64,000 nucleotides of DNA. It comes from JAXMEB01 sp046348545 (GTDB lineage Bacteria; Pseudomonadota; Gammaproteobacteria; Berkiellales; Berkiellaceae). Below are positions 17,889 to 27,833 of this stretch, one piece after another. Position numbers and translations under genes: made by a program. The stretch's first letter is position 1, and the number at the start of each line of letters is the position of its first letter. The stretch spans positions 248,001 to 312,000 of the forward strand of contig JAXMEB010000003.1 of assembly GCA_046348545.1 (NCBI GenBank). Direction: 5' to 3'. The notes under the pieces are model-generated. The model was not told the DNA's origin, ran no database searches, and saw only the letters and a program-made list of their open reading frames with translations.

Positions 17889-20212
17889 TGGTCAAAATTG
17901 AAATAGACGGTCAGGAACTGCAAGTCCCACAAGGGGCGATGATCATTGAAGCGGCAGATAAAGCTGGGATACCCATCCCGCGTTTTTGTTATCACAAAAA
18001 GCTCTCCATCGCTGCGAACTGCCGGATGTGCCTAGTCGATGTTGATAATGTAGGGAAACCGTTGCCAGCTTGCGCTACGCCAGTCTCAGAAGGCATGAAA
18101 GTCCGTACAAAGACTAAAAAAGCACAAGATGCTCAAAAAGCCGTCATGGAGTTTTTGCTGATCAATCATCCCTTGGATTGCCCAATTTGTGATCAAGGTG
18201 GGCAGTGTGAGTTGCAGGACATTGCTTTAGAGTATGGTGAAAGTTACTCTCGTTTCACAGAAAGAAAACGAGTTGTCGAAGATAAAGATTTGGGGCCTTT
18301 GATTGCGACAGAAATGACGCGTTGCATCCATTGTACACGTTGTGTCCGATTCGGAAAGGAAATAGCAGGTGTTCAAGAATTAGGTGCAACGGGTCGAGGT
18401 GAGCATACTGAAATTGGGACCTATGTTGAGCGTAGTGTTAATTCTGAACTATCTGGTAATGTTATTGATCTGTGTCCTGTTGGTGCATTGACTTCAAAAC
18501 CTTTCCGGTATTCAGCTAGAGCATGGGAGTTATACCGGCAACCCAGTATTTCTATGCATGATGGATTAGGCTCGCATCTTTATTATCATGTTTATCAGAG
18601 TAAAGTACTTCGTGTTAGTCCTCGTGAGCAGGAACAATTGAATGAAGTGTGGTTATCTGATCGAGATCGATTCAGCTATGAAGCGTTAAACACCAGTGAA
18701 CGCCTGGGTGCGCCTGAGATGAAAGTCAATGGCACTTGGCAAACCGTTGATTGGCAAACAGCTTTGGTCGGAGCTCAAACCGCTCTTAATACCATTATTC
18801 AAACCCAGCCTGAACAACTCGGTGTCATTGCAAGTCCCCATTCAACGCTTGAAGAACTATATTTGCTTCAGAAATTGTTCAAGGGTAAAAACGTTAGACA
18901 CCTTGATCATCGTTTGCATCAACAAGATTTTTCAGATAGAGGTAGTTCTTCTGATGATCCAGGTTTTGAGATTTCATTATCTGAACTGCAATCTCAAGAA
19001 GCAATTATTGTCGTTGGTAGCTTGTTGCAACATGAAGCACCATTGATCGCGCATCGGATCCGTCAAGCAAGTTTAGGCGGTTCGAAAGTATGCATCCTAA
19101 ATCCGATCTCCGGTAGTTATACCTTTGAAGCCACTGCAGAATATAATGAGATTGATTTGGTTCAATCCCTCGCTGCTTTGGCAAAAGAATTAGAAGTTTC
19201 TTTAACGGCATTATCTGATGTCGTCGTCAGTGAAGCGATTCAGGCGATTGCTGCAGTGATTAAAGAAGCTAAGACCGTTGCATTCGTTGTGGGGCAGTGG
19301 GTGGAAACCCATCCTCATCGTAGCGTGATTTATGCATTGCTAGATGCTATTCGCGCAAAATACCCTATGAGCTTGAATACTTTAAGTCAAGGATCTAACA
19401 GCCATGGCGCTTGGATTGCAAATATGTTGCCGGATTCAAAAGGCTTGAATGCAAAGTCTATGTTTGAATTACCGCGACAAGGTTATTTTATCTACAATTC
19501 AGAGCCCGAATTAGATTCAGTAGACCCCAAACAAACAATGATCGCTTTGAGCCAAGCTAAAGCTGTTGTTGTGGTGACCCCTTTCGTCACGGAAGCGATG
19601 CGTCAATATGCGACAGTCTTACTCCCATCCGTACCGGCCTCAGAAACCAGTGGTACGTTGGTAAATTATTTTGGCGATTGGCAGTCATTCAGAGCCGCGG
19701 TCAAGCCCTATCAAGAAGCTCGTCCAGCTTGGAAGATATTTAGAGTATTGGGTAATTTATTTGAAGTAGAAGGCTTTGAATTTAACTCCTCAGAAGAGGT
19801 TCTTGCTGAAGTGCGCGCTCAGCATACTAAAACGCAAGTAGGTCAGTGTAGAACGGTTGTGCTTAATAGCTTACCCGCGTTAGAAAGGAAGTCGGATACC
19901 TTTTATCGTTTAGCGCCTCAGGGGTTATACGACATTGATAATGTTGTTCGACGTTCTAAATCCCTCCAAGAAACGGCCTATCAAGCAATGATGAATGTGG
20001 TCCGTGTTCATCCAGATTCGCTCGTTAAGCTTGGTATCGAGGAAGGTCATAGCGTTAAGGTTGAACAAGATGGTCAACTTTCACAATCTATGAAAATAAT
20101 GTCAGATGTGGCTGTACCAGAAGGTGTCGCCGTAGTTGCCTCCGCAAGAAAAGCGGTCAAAACGTTGGGGGCTGGTTTTTGCAACATTAGGATAATCACG
20201 AATGTGGCATGA
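17888..20212 (+). CDS. nuoG: NADH-quinone oxidoreductase subunit G
   Basis: NuoG is the large iron-sulfur subunit of the peripheral arm. The N-terminal ferredoxin-like domain has a 2Fe-2S site (CYHKKLSIAANCRMC), then the His-Cys cluster motif HPLDCPICDQGGQC and the 4Fe-4S motif CIHCTRCVRF. The rest is a molybdopterin-oxidoreductase-like scaffold. The ATG at 17888 (MVKIEIDGQE, 774 residues) is preferred to the in-frame GTG at 17876. It overlaps nuoH by 11 bases. Confidence 0.95.
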   Translation: MVKIEIDGQELQVPQGAMIIEAADKAGIPIPRFCYHKKLSIAANCRMCLVDVDNVGKPLPACATPVSEGMKVRTKTKKAQDAQKAVMEFLLINHPLDCPICDQGGQCELQDIALEYGESYSRFTERKRVVEDKDLGPLIATEMTRCIHCTRCVRFGKEIAGVQELGATGRGEHTEIGTYVERSVNSELSGNVIDLCPVGALTSKPFRYSARAWELYRQPSISMHDGLGSHLYYHVYQSKVLRVSPREQEQLNEVWLSDRDRFSYEALNTSERLGAPEMKVNGTWQTVDWQTALVGAQTALNTIIQTQPEQLGVIASPHSTLEELYLLQKLFKGKNVRHLDHRLHQQDFSDRGSSSDDPGFEISLSELQSQEAIIVVGSLLQHEAPLIAHRIRQASLGGSKVCILNPISGSYTFEATAEYNEIDLVQSLAALAKELEVSLTALSDVVVSEAIQAIAAVIKEAKTVAFVVGQWVETHPHRSVIYALLDAIRAKYPMSLNTLSQGSNSHGAWIANMLPDSKGLNAKSMFELPRQGYFIYNSEPELDSVDPKQTMIALSQAKAVVVVTPFVTEAMRQYATVLLPSVPASETSGTLVNYFGDWQSFRAAVKPYQEARPAWKIFRVLGNLFEVEGFEFNSSEEVLAEVRAQHTKTQVGQCRTVVLNSLPALERKSDTFYRLAPQGLYDIDNVVRRSKSLQETAYQAMMNVVRVHPDSLVKLGIEEGHSVKVEQDGQLSQSMKIMSDVAVPEGVAVVASARKAVKTLGAGFCNIRIITNVA

Positions 20213-21242
20213 CATGTTGAATGAAACCTTTATTAATTTTGTAGTCCTTCTGCTCAAATGCTTGTTCGTTTTATTGGTTGTGATGGGCGCTGTCGCTTAT
20301 TTGACGCTCGCAGAACGAAAAGTTATTGGGTTTATGCAAGATAGAATTGGTCCTAATCGGGTGGGTCCATTCGGTCTGCTTCAACCGATAGCCGATGCGG
20401 TGAAGTTGATTTTTAAAGAAATCATCATGCCTAGGGCAGCAAACCCATATCTATTTATCGTTGCGCCTATCTTATCAATTGCCCCAGCATTGGCTGCTTG
20501 GGCAGTGATTCCGTTTTCAGACGGTTGGGTCCTGGCAGACATTAATGCGGGTTTATTGTTTCTGTTGGCGATGACTTCTCTAGGGGTATATGGAGTCATC
20601 ATTGCAGGTTGGGCATCTAATTCAAAATATGCGTTTTTAGGGGCATGTCGATCTGCGGCACAAGTCGTCTCTTATGAAATTGCGATGGGCTTTGCTTTGG
20701 TTGGCGTCCTCATGGCAGCCGGCTCGATGAACTTAGGTGATATTGTTCGCTCGCAAGCCGGGGGCATTTGGCATTGGTTCTGGTTACCGTTATTCCCCCT
20801 TTGGGTGGTCTATTGGATTTCAGCAGTTGCTGAAACGAATCGTTCGCCTTTTGATGTGGCAGAGGGTGAGTCGGAAATTGTTGCCGGGTTTCATGTTGAA
20901 TATGGTGGCATGACCTTCGCCATTTTCTTCTTGGCAGAGTATGCCAATATGATTTTGCTTTCGACCTTGACCGCATTGATGTTCTTTGGAGGATGGTTAT
21001 CTCCCTTCCAGGGAGTACCTTATTTTGAACAATGGTTTGGGTTTGTGCCTGGTTTGGTTTGGCTTTTGATCAAGATTAGTTTCTTTCTCTTATTGTACTT
21101 ATGGTTTAGAGCTACCTTTCCACGTTATCGATATGATCAAATTATGAGGTTAGGCTGGAAAGTGTTTATTCCCCTGACGTTAGTTTGGATTGTAGTATTG
21201 GGATTCATGATTAAATTTCAATTGAAGCCTTGGTTCGTATAA
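20202..21242 (+). CDS. nuoH: NADH-quinone oxidoreductase subunit H
   Basis: NuoH is a membrane subunit with about eight helices that lines the quinone channel and links the peripheral arm to proton pumping. Diagnostic loops are present: RKVIGFMQDRIGPNRVGP near residue 38, AAQVVSYEIAMGFAL near 152 and ETNRSPFDVAEGESE near 207. The length is 346 residues. The 5' end lies inside nuoG, and nuoI begins nine bases after its stop. Confidence 0.95.
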   Translation: MWHDMLNETFINFVVLLLKCLFVLLVVMGAVAYLTLAERKVIGFMQDRIGPNRVGPFGLLQPIADAVKLIFKEIIMPRAANPYLFIVAPILSIAPALAAWAVIPFSDGWVLADINAGLLFLLAMTSLGVYGVIIAGWASNSKYAFLGACRSAAQVVSYEIAMGFALVGVLMAAGSMNLGDIVRSQAGGIWHWFWLPLFPLWVVYWISAVAETNRSPFDVAEGESEIVAGFHVEYGGMTFAIFFLAEYANMILLSTLTALMFFGGWLSPFQGVPYFEQWFGFVPGLVWLLIKISFFLLLYLWFRATFPRYRYDQIMRLGWKVFIPLTLVWIVVLGFMIKFQLKPWFV

Positions 21243-21250
21243 GGGCAAGC

Positions 21251-21751
21251 ATGGCAAATATCGTGACACTGACAAAGCATTATCTAAAGAGCTTCTTGCT
21301 CTGGGAATTGCTCAAGGGCCTAAAATTGACAGGACGTCATCTTTTTTCACGTAAGATAACAATACAGTACCCTGAAGAACAAACTCCTAAGTCTCCTCGT
21401 TTTAGAGGGATCCATGCTTTGAGACGCTATCCCAATGGGGAAGAGCGTTGTATTGCTTGTAAGCTGTGCGAAGCGGTGTGTCCCGCTTTAGCGATTACGA
21501 TTGAATCGCATGAGCGAGAAGATGGTACTCGGCGGACTACGAAATATGAGATAGATTTATTCAAGTGTATTTATTGTGGATTCTGCGAAGAATCTTGCCC
21601 AGTTGACTCAATCGTAGAAACAGCTGAATCCAATTTTGTGATCCATGAGCGGGGCCAGAATATATTGGATAAACCTAAGCTATTGGCTTTAGGCGATAAA
21701 TACGAAGCGGATATTGCTGCAGCTCGAAAAGACGATGCACCGTTTAGATGA
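21251..21751 (+). CDS. nuoI: NADH-quinone oxidoreductase subunit I
   Basis: NuoI is the ferredoxin-like subunit that carries clusters N6a and N6b. Two CxxCxxCxxxCP motifs are clear: CIACKLCEAVCP and CIYCGFCEESCP. The ATG at 21251 with AGGG just upstream gives MANIVTLTKHYL, 166 residues; the frame is open from a TTG at 21230 inside nuoH. The N-terminal segment is amphipathic and probably lies on the membrane surface. Confidence 0.95.
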   Translation: MANIVTLTKHYLKSFLLWELLKGLKLTGRHLFSRKITIQYPEEQTPKSPRFRGIHALRRYPNGEERCIACKLCEAVCPALAITIESHEREDGTRRTTKYEIDLFKCIYCGFCEESCPVDSIVETAESNFVIHERGQNILDKPKLLALGDKYEADIAAARKDDAPFR

Positions 21752-21763
21752 TAGGATTGTAAA

Positions 21764-22396
21764 ATGAGCTTTGACTTGAGTCAGGTAATGAATATAAAGC
21801 AGTTAGTGTTTTATGGATTTTCCACCATGAGCATTTTGGCTGCTTTAATGGTGATTTCTGCAAAAAATTCAGTCCGTGCTGTTTTGTTTTTAGTCCTCAC
21901 ATTCTTTTCAACAGCAGCGCTTTGGTTACTTTTGGAATCTGAATTTTTGGCGATTGCTTTAGTTTTAGTCTATGTTGGCGCAGTGATGGTTTTGTTCTTA
22001 TTTGTTGTCATGATGCTTGATCTAGAGCATGGCAAAATTAAAGCATCGTTTGCACGACATTTCCCGATTGGGTTCATCGCAGGGAGCCTAGTGATTGCTG
22101 GACTTGTTCGAGTCGCTACTCTTGACAGTTTTGGACTAGAAAAATTTCCAATTCCAGCACCTCAAAATCCGAACTATAGCCATATCAAAGTCTTGGGTGA
22201 GGATCTCTTTACCAACTTTTTGTTGCCCTTTGAAATTGCGGGCGTCATTTTGTTAGTCGCTATTATTGCTGCAATTGCTTTAACCTTTAGGGGCGCCAAA
22301 GGATCTAGAAAGCAATCCCCTGATAAGCAATCTCGTGTTCGTAAAGAAGATCGACTTAAAATATTGCCGCTTAAATCGGAGAGTCAGTCACTATGA
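21764..22396 (+). CDS. nuoJ: NADH-quinone oxidoreductase subunit J
   Basis: NuoJ is a five-helix membrane subunit. The 210 residues show helices near 16-33, 36-58 and 62-85 with the conserved FLAIALVLVYVGAVMVLFLFVVMML stretch split across the second and third, then helices near 100-118 and 152-175. The C-terminal roughly 35 residues are very basic and cytoplasmic. The TGA overlaps the nuoK ATG by four bases. Confidence 0.93.
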   Translation: MSFDLSQVMNIKQLVFYGFSTMSILAALMVISAKNSVRAVLFLVLTFFSTAALWLLLESEFLAIALVLVYVGAVMVLFLFVVMMLDLEHGKIKASFARHFPIGFIAGSLVIAGLVRVATLDSFGLEKFPIPAPQNPNYSHIKVLGEDLFTNFLLPFEIAGVILLVAIIAAIALTFRGAKGSRKQSPDKQSRVRKEDRLKILPLKSESQSL

Positions 22397-22698
22397 TTCC
22401 ATTGTCGCACTACCTGATCGTGGCTGCCTTGCTATTTGGTATAGGTGTAGCGGGTATCTTTATTAATCGTAAGAACGCGTTGATTCTACTTATGTGTGTT
22501 GAATTGATTCTTTTAGCTGTTAACACCAACTTTGTAGCATTTTCAAGATTTCTAGGAAATACCTTAGGTGAAGTGTTTGTCTTTTTCATTTTGACAGTCG
22601 CTGCTAGTGAGGCGGCGATTGGGCTCGCTATCATTGTCGTGCTCTTCCGTCAAAGACAAACCATTCATGTTGAAGAATTAGATGCTTTGAAGGGTTAA
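22393..22698 (+). CDS. nuoK: NADH-quinone oxidoreductase subunit K
   Basis: NuoK is a three-helix membrane subunit homologous to MrpC. It has exactly the usual length of about 101 residues, with the conserved Glu in the second helix (MCVELILLAVNTNFVAF) and a second acidic residue in the third (AASEAAIGLAIIV). It is translationally coupled to nuoJ through ATGA and is followed three bases later by the nuoL GTG. Confidence 0.95.
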   Translation: MIPLSHYLIVAALLFGIGVAGIFINRKNALILLMCVELILLAVNTNFVAFSRFLGNTLGEVFVFFILTVAASEAAIGLAIIVVLFRQRQTIHVEELDALKG

Positions 22699-22701
22699 GC
22701 C

Positions 22702-24681
22702 GTGGACCAAGTGATTTTATTAGAATGCTTAGGGGTGATTTTGCCGCCATTGATTGGGGCCATACTCGCGGGTCTATTTGGCAAGCAGATTGGGCGAGTG
22801 GGTGCACATTCAGCTGCGATAGGGGGGGTTGCAATATCATGCCTCTTTTCACTGATTCTAGCCAAACAGATGCTGATTGATGGGACCTTTACTTGGTATG
22901 AAAAGACTCTCTATATCTGGGGTGTTTCAGGACATCTCTCATTCCAGGTCGGAATTTTACTTGATCACTTGACCATTCTAATGATGTGTGTAGTCACGTT
23001 TGTGTCTTTGATGGTCCACATTTATACCATTGGTTATATGCATGACGACCCGGGGTATCAACGCTTTTTCAGCTACACAGCACTCTTTACGTTTGCCATG
23101 TTAATGCTGGTCATGTCCAATAATTTCCTTCAACTCTTTTTTGGATGGGAAGCAGTCGGTTTAGTTTCTTATTTGTTAATTGGTTTTTGGTTTAAGAAAG
23201 AAACCGCTATTTTTGCAAATATGAAAGCATTCATTGTAAATAGAGTCGGTGATTTTGGCTTTATATTGGGTATTGGTGGCGTTTTGGCAGTGTTTGGTAC
23301 CTTAGACTATGTGCCGATTTTTTCAAAAGCCAGTGAAATTGCAAATCTACAACCAACCTTTGAAATTTTCACAGGATATGCTTGGTCGGCGTTCACTGTC
23401 ATCTGTATTTTATTGTTTATTGGCGCAATGGGTAAATCCGCGCAAGTGCCGCTTCATGTCTGGTTGCCGGACTCGATGGAAGGTCCCACACCCATTTCAG
23501 CACTGATTCATGCTGCAACCATGGTGACAGCGGGTGTCTTTATGGTTGCCAGAATGTCACCGCTTTTTGAACTGAGTGAAACTGCGTTGAGTGTGGTGAC
23601 CGTGATTGGTGCCATCACGTGCTTTTTCACAGGACTGCTTGCTATCACGCAAAACGATATTAAGCGAATCATAGCGTATTCAACGCTCTCTCAACTAGGA
23701 TATATGGTCGTCGCATTAGGTGTGTCAGCTTATGCAGCCGGGATATTCCATCTGATGACCCATGCTTTTTTTAAAGCACTGCTTTTCTTAGGGGCAGGGT
23801 CGGTGATAATTGCGCTTCATCATGAGCAAGATATCCGAAAGATGGGCGGTTTATGGAAAGTGCTACCCATTACCTATGGGACCATGTTTATCGGGTCCCT
23901 CGCATTAATTGGTTTTCCAGGGTTGGCCGGCTTCTATTCGAAGGATACGATCATTGAAGCTGTGAAAGTTTCTCAATTGCCGATTGCACAATATGCTTAT
24001 TGGGCTGTTCTCAGCGGCGTCTTTGTCACGGCGTTCTATTCATTTAGGTTGGTTTTTTTAGTGTTTCATGGGAAATCTAGAGTAGAAGAACATGATCATC
24101 ATCATGCGATCCATGAACCATCAGCTGTGGTTTGGTTGCCATTGGTGCTATTAGCTGTTCCCTCTATGATTGCAGGAGCTCTTTTTATTGCACCCATGTA
24201 TGAGGGATATTTTAGGGGAGCCATATTCGTTTTAGGGACGCATCCTGTGATGGCTCGCTTAGGTGAAGAGTTTCATGGTCCAATCGAGATGCTAAAGCAT
24301 GGCTTTCAATCCATGCCGTTCATATTAGCAATAGGAGGCGTCTTCACTGCTTGGTTGTGTTACATTGCTTTGCCCAAGCTGCCGAGCTACGCAGTTAAAT
24401 TGAGTGGACCTATTTACCCCATTCTAAAATATAAATATGGTTTTGATGCATTTAATCAATGGGTGTTAGCAAAACTCACACGTGGTATAGGTACCTTGTT
24501 TTGGCAGTTGGGTGATAAACGTTTCATTGATGATCTTATTATTAATGGGAGCGCTAAAACGATTGGAGCGAGCGCCCGTATCATTCGTCGTATTCAGTCA
24601 GGGTATGTGTATCACTACGCATTTATGATGATATTTGGCATTTTAGCGCTCATGATTTGGCTCGTTTGGGGGATGAAATAG
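22702..24681 (+). CDS. nuoL: NADH-quinone oxidoreductase subunit L
   Basis: NuoL is the distal antiporter-like proton-pumping subunit with the long lateral helix. Its 659 residues include FFGWEAVGLVSYLLIGFW near 150 with the pump Glu, PLHVWLPDSMEGPTPISALIHAATMV near 250, and the Lys/His-rich LLAITQNDIKRIIAYSTLSQLGYM segment near 312. A His-rich loop (EEHDHHHAIHE) lies near 470. The start is a GTG three bases after nuoK. The stop overlaps the nuoM start. Confidence 0.94.
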   Translation: MDQVILLECLGVILPPLIGAILAGLFGKQIGRVGAHSAAIGGVAISCLFSLILAKQMLIDGTFTWYEKTLYIWGVSGHLSFQVGILLDHLTILMMCVVTFVSLMVHIYTIGYMHDDPGYQRFFSYTALFTFAMLMLVMSNNFLQLFFGWEAVGLVSYLLIGFWFKKETAIFANMKAFIVNRVGDFGFILGIGGVLAVFGTLDYVPIFSKASEIANLQPTFEIFTGYAWSAFTVICILLFIGAMGKSAQVPLHVWLPDSMEGPTPISALIHAATMVTAGVFMVARMSPLFELSETALSVVTVIGAITCFFTGLLAITQNDIKRIIAYSTLSQLGYMVVALGVSAYAAGIFHLMTHAFFKALLFLGAGSVIIALHHEQDIRKMGGLWKVLPITYGTMFIGSLALIGFPGLAGFYSKDTIIEAVKVSQLPIAQYAYWAVLSGVFVTAFYSFRLVFLVFHGKSRVEEHDHHHAIHEPSAVVWLPLVLLAVPSMIAGALFIAPMYEGYFRGAIFVLGTHPVMARLGEEFHGPIEMLKHGFQSMPFILAIGGVFTAWLCYIALPKLPSYAVKLSGPIYPILKYKYGFDAFNQWVLAKLTRGIGTLFWQLGDKRFIDDLIINGSAKTIGASARIIRRIQSGYVYHYAFMMIFGILALMIWLVWGMK

Positions 24682-26213
24682 TGTCCAATTGGCCTTTGTT
24701 AAGCTTATTGATTTGGGTGCCGATTCTGGGCGCAGTGTTGCTATTTCTCGTCGGTGGTGAAAAACGCCCTCATTATGCTAAATCTATCGCGCTGTTTGTT
24801 TCGATTCTTTGCTTATTGCTCTGTATTCCACTATGGCAAGGATTTGATGCCACATCAACAGGCTTCCAATACGTTGAATCGCGGGCCTGGTTTCCTGCTC
24901 TCAGTATCCAATACCACCTCGGGGTCGATGGATTTGCTTTGCCATTGATCATGTTAACTTGTTTTTTTACCCCGTTGGTTGTGATCTCGGCATGGCGTGT
25001 GATTGAAAAACAATCAGCTCATTATATGGCAGCATTTCTTGTCATGCAGGGATTGATGTGTGGTGTGTTTGCCGCACTAGATGCGATCTTATTTTATGTC
25101 TTTTGGGAGGGTATGCTTATCCCCATGTTTTTGATCATTGGAATTTGGGGTGGCCATAATCGAGTCTATGCGACGATTAAATTCTTTTTGTATACTTTCC
25201 TGGGATCTGTATTTTTATTGATCGCTTTGATTTACCTACACTTATCTGCGGTAGACCAAGGGATCCAGGACAGTTTTTCTATTCTCAGCTTTCATAATCT
25301 GCCATTGAGTTTAGAAGTACAACAATGGATCTTTTTCGCTTTCCTAGTTGCCTTCGCAGTTAAAGTGCCGATGTGGCCTGTGCATACCTGGTTACCAGAT
25401 GCACATGTCGAAGCACCTACCGGAGGATCAGTGGTTCTCGCTGCTATCATGTTAAAAATGGGTGCTTATGGTTTCTTGCGATTTATGTTACCCATTACGC
25501 CGGATGCTTCCCGTCACTTTGATGTATTGATTATCACTTTGTCTTTGATTGCAGTCGTCTACATCGGGTTTGTAGCAATTGTTCAAAAAGATATGAAAAA
25601 GTTGATTGCTTACTCTTCAATAGCCCATATGGGATTTGTAACCTTGGGTGTGTTTATTGCATTCAGCTTGCTAAATCAAGGTCAAAATTACCCAGCCGCT
25701 AGCATGGGATTGGAAGGCGCATACGTTCAAATGATATCGCATGGGTTTATCTCAGGCGCACTCTTCTTGTGCGTTGGCGTACTTTATGATCGCATGCATT
25801 CTAGAGAGATTGCGAGTTATGGTGGTGTTGCCAATCGAATGCCTATCTTCGCTGCTTTATTTGTTTTATTTGCAATGGGTAACGTGGGATTACCAGGCAC
25901 CTCTGGTTTTGTGGGCGAATTTTTAGTGATTCTTTCAGCGTTTCAAGCGAATGCATGGTATGCATTTTTTGCAGCGTCCACTTTGATCTTGGGGGCCGTC
26001 TATACGCTCTGGATGATCAAACGCGTTGTCTTTGGGGATATCGCAAATCAAGAGGTTGCCACCTTGAAGGATATTGGCGGCCGTGAGGGCTTTATTCTCG
26101 GTGTGCTTGCACTCATGGTGTTGCTATTTGGTCTTTGGCCTCAACCGTTGCTAGAGGTGACGCATACTTCGACTCAGCAACTGCTTGAGCATATTCTAAA
26201 GCCTAAGTTTTGA
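24681..26213 (+). CDS. nuoM: NADH-quinone oxidoreductase subunit M
   Basis: NuoM is the second antiporter-like proton-pumping subunit. It contains FYVFWEGMLIPMFLIIGIWGG near residue 142, PVHTWLPDAHVEAPTGGSVVLA near 232 and VQKDMKKLIAYSSIAHMGF near 298. The GTG at 24681 overlaps the nuoL TAG by one base and gives MSNWPLLSLLIW, 510 residues; a TTG eight codons upstream is in frame but less plausible. Confidence 0.94.
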   Translation: MSNWPLLSLLIWVPILGAVLLFLVGGEKRPHYAKSIALFVSILCLLLCIPLWQGFDATSTGFQYVESRAWFPALSIQYHLGVDGFALPLIMLTCFFTPLVVISAWRVIEKQSAHYMAAFLVMQGLMCGVFAALDAILFYVFWEGMLIPMFLIIGIWGGHNRVYATIKFFLYTFLGSVFLLIALIYLHLSAVDQGIQDSFSILSFHNLPLSLEVQQWIFFAFLVAFAVKVPMWPVHTWLPDAHVEAPTGGSVVLAAIMLKMGAYGFLRFMLPITPDASRHFDVLIITLSLIAVVYIGFVAIVQKDMKKLIAYSSIAHMGFVTLGVFIAFSLLNQGQNYPAASMGLEGAYVQMISHGFISGALFLCVGVLYDRMHSREIASYGGVANRMPIFAALFVLFAMGNVGLPGTSGFVGEFLVILSAFQANAWYAFFAASTLILGAVYTLWMIKRVVFGDIANQEVATLKDIGGREGFILGVLALMVLLFGLWPQPLLEVTHTSTQQLLEHILKPKF

Positions 26214-26226
26214 CAGAAGGTAATCA

Positions 26227-27660
26227 ATGGACAATTTGTTGATATTGTTTCCTGAAATGACGCTACTCTCGATGGCGTGTTTGGTTTTGGTCGTTGACTT
26301 GTTTTTGCCAACTTCCAAAAAAGTCTTCACCTATCTATTGACACAAATCAGCCTCATTGCGACAGCTGTACTTTGTTGGCTTGGGGTTGACCAAAATCCA
26401 TCTGTTTTCCAAGGCCAATTTGTAAGTGATCCATTCTCGCAATTTTTAAAAGTCGTTATGTTAGGTTTGCTTGTATTTGTATTAGCGTACAGTAGACCCT
26501 ATGTTCGTGATCGTCAGATTGCCAGGGGTGAATTTCATCTGTTAACCCTATTTAGTGCGCTGGGTATGATGATATTGGTCTCGAGTCAGTCGCTATTGCT
26601 TTTGTATTTGGGGTTGGAGCTTTTATCCCTACCGCTCTATGCGCTCGTGGTCTTACAACGGCAATCAGGCGTTGCGGCTGAGGCGGGCTTAAAGTACTTC
26701 GTCATGGGTGCCTTGGCATCCGGTTTATTGCTGTATGGAATGTCATTGGTTTTTGGTATCACGCATACATTGAATTTAGTTGAGATTGCGAGTCAGTTGG
26801 GTGCTTTTGCGGGGACAGATCAATTCATTTTAAATGTGGGTCTGGTTTTTATGTTAGCGGGTGTTGCATTCAAGCTAGGCGCAGTGCCTTTCCATATGTG
26901 GATCCCAGATGTGTACCAAGGTGCTCCAACGTCCGTTACCTTAATCATTGCAACAGCCCCTAAGGTTGCTGCATTTGGTATGGCGTTTCGTATTTTTGCC
27001 GAGGGGTTTGTGGCCTATCAGCCGATGTGGCACGACTTGATGTTAGGGTTGGCAGTCGCTTCACTGGCAATTGGTAATATTGTTGCGATTGCACAAACGA
27101 ATCTTAAGAGAATGTTGGGGTATTCCACGATAGCTCATATTGGTTTTGTGCTTTTTGGTTTTCTATCAGGTTCGCTTGCTGGTTACAGTGCATCACTTTT
27201 TTATATTGTTTCTTATGCCATCGTGGCGGCGGGTGCTTTTGGAGTGATCACAATCTTAAGTGACAAGGGGGTTGAGGCTGAAAATATTGCGGACCTTCGA
27301 GGTTTGGCTGTTCGCAGTCCTTGGATTGCTTTTTTGATGCTACTCATCCTATTTTCACTAGCAGGCGTGCCTCCGATGATTGGTTTCTACGCGAAGCTTG
27401 TGATTTTGTCTGCGCTAGTGAAGTCAGGTCTTTTGTGGCTTGCAGTACTGGCCGTGGTCTTTTCCATTATTGGCGCCTTTTATTACCTCCGAGTTGTAAA
27501 AGTGATGTACTTTGATGCGCCAACCGAGCTGCGTCCCGTGAGAGGGGGGGCGGAGTTCCGTGTGATGTTGTCGATTAATGGCCTTGCCGTGATTGGACTT
27601 GGTATTCTGCCTGCCCCATTGTTTGTTATCTGCCAAACAATTTTGGGTGCACTTGCTTAA
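26227..27660 (+). CDS. nuoN: NADH-quinone oxidoreductase subunit N
   Basis: NuoN is the third antiporter-like subunit and the last gene of the nuo operon. It shows LYLGLELLSLPLYALVVLQR near residue 124 with the pump Glu, PFHMWIPDVYQGAPTSVTLIIATAPK near 222 and AIAQTNLKRMLGYSTIAHIGF near 285. The length is 477 residues. The initiator tRNA gene starts 32 bases downstream on the same strand. Confidence 0.94.
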   Translation: MDNLLILFPEMTLLSMACLVLVVDLFLPTSKKVFTYLLTQISLIATAVLCWLGVDQNPSVFQGQFVSDPFSQFLKVVMLGLLVFVLAYSRPYVRDRQIARGEFHLLTLFSALGMMILVSSQSLLLLYLGLELLSLPLYALVVLQRQSGVAAEAGLKYFVMGALASGLLLYGMSLVFGITHTLNLVEIASQLGAFAGTDQFILNVGLVFMLAGVAFKLGAVPFHMWIPDVYQGAPTSVTLIIATAPKVAAFGMAFRIFAEGFVAYQPMWHDLMLGLAVASLAIGNIVAIAQTNLKRMLGYSTIAHIGFVLFGFLSGSLAGYSASLFYIVSYAIVAAGAFGVITILSDKGVEAENIADLRGLAVRSPWIAFLMLLILFSLAGVPPMIGFYAKLVILSALVKSGLLWLAVLAVVFSIIGAFYYLRVVKVMYFDAPTELRPVRGGAEFRVMLSINGLAVIGLGILPAPLFVICQTILGALA

Positions 27661-27692
27661 AGAGAGGTTTTTGGTTAGTATTATCTTCCTGA

Positions 27693-27769
<77 letters not shown>

Positions 27770-27784
27770 GTTTTTAAGAGAATT

Positions 27785-27806
27785 AGCCCCTTTATGGGGC
27801 TTTTTT
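27785..27806 (+). terminator. Rho-independent-type terminator after tRNA-fMet
   Basis: The inverted repeat AGCCCC / GGGGCT (27785-27790 and 27796-27801) has a five-base loop and runs directly into six T residues. It lies 15 bases after the tRNA and 28 bases before rimP. It may end nuo/tRNA transcription or act as a read-through attenuator for the nusA operon. Confidence 0.75.
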
Positions 27807-27833
27807 ATTGAATGAATGAATGATTGATTGAAG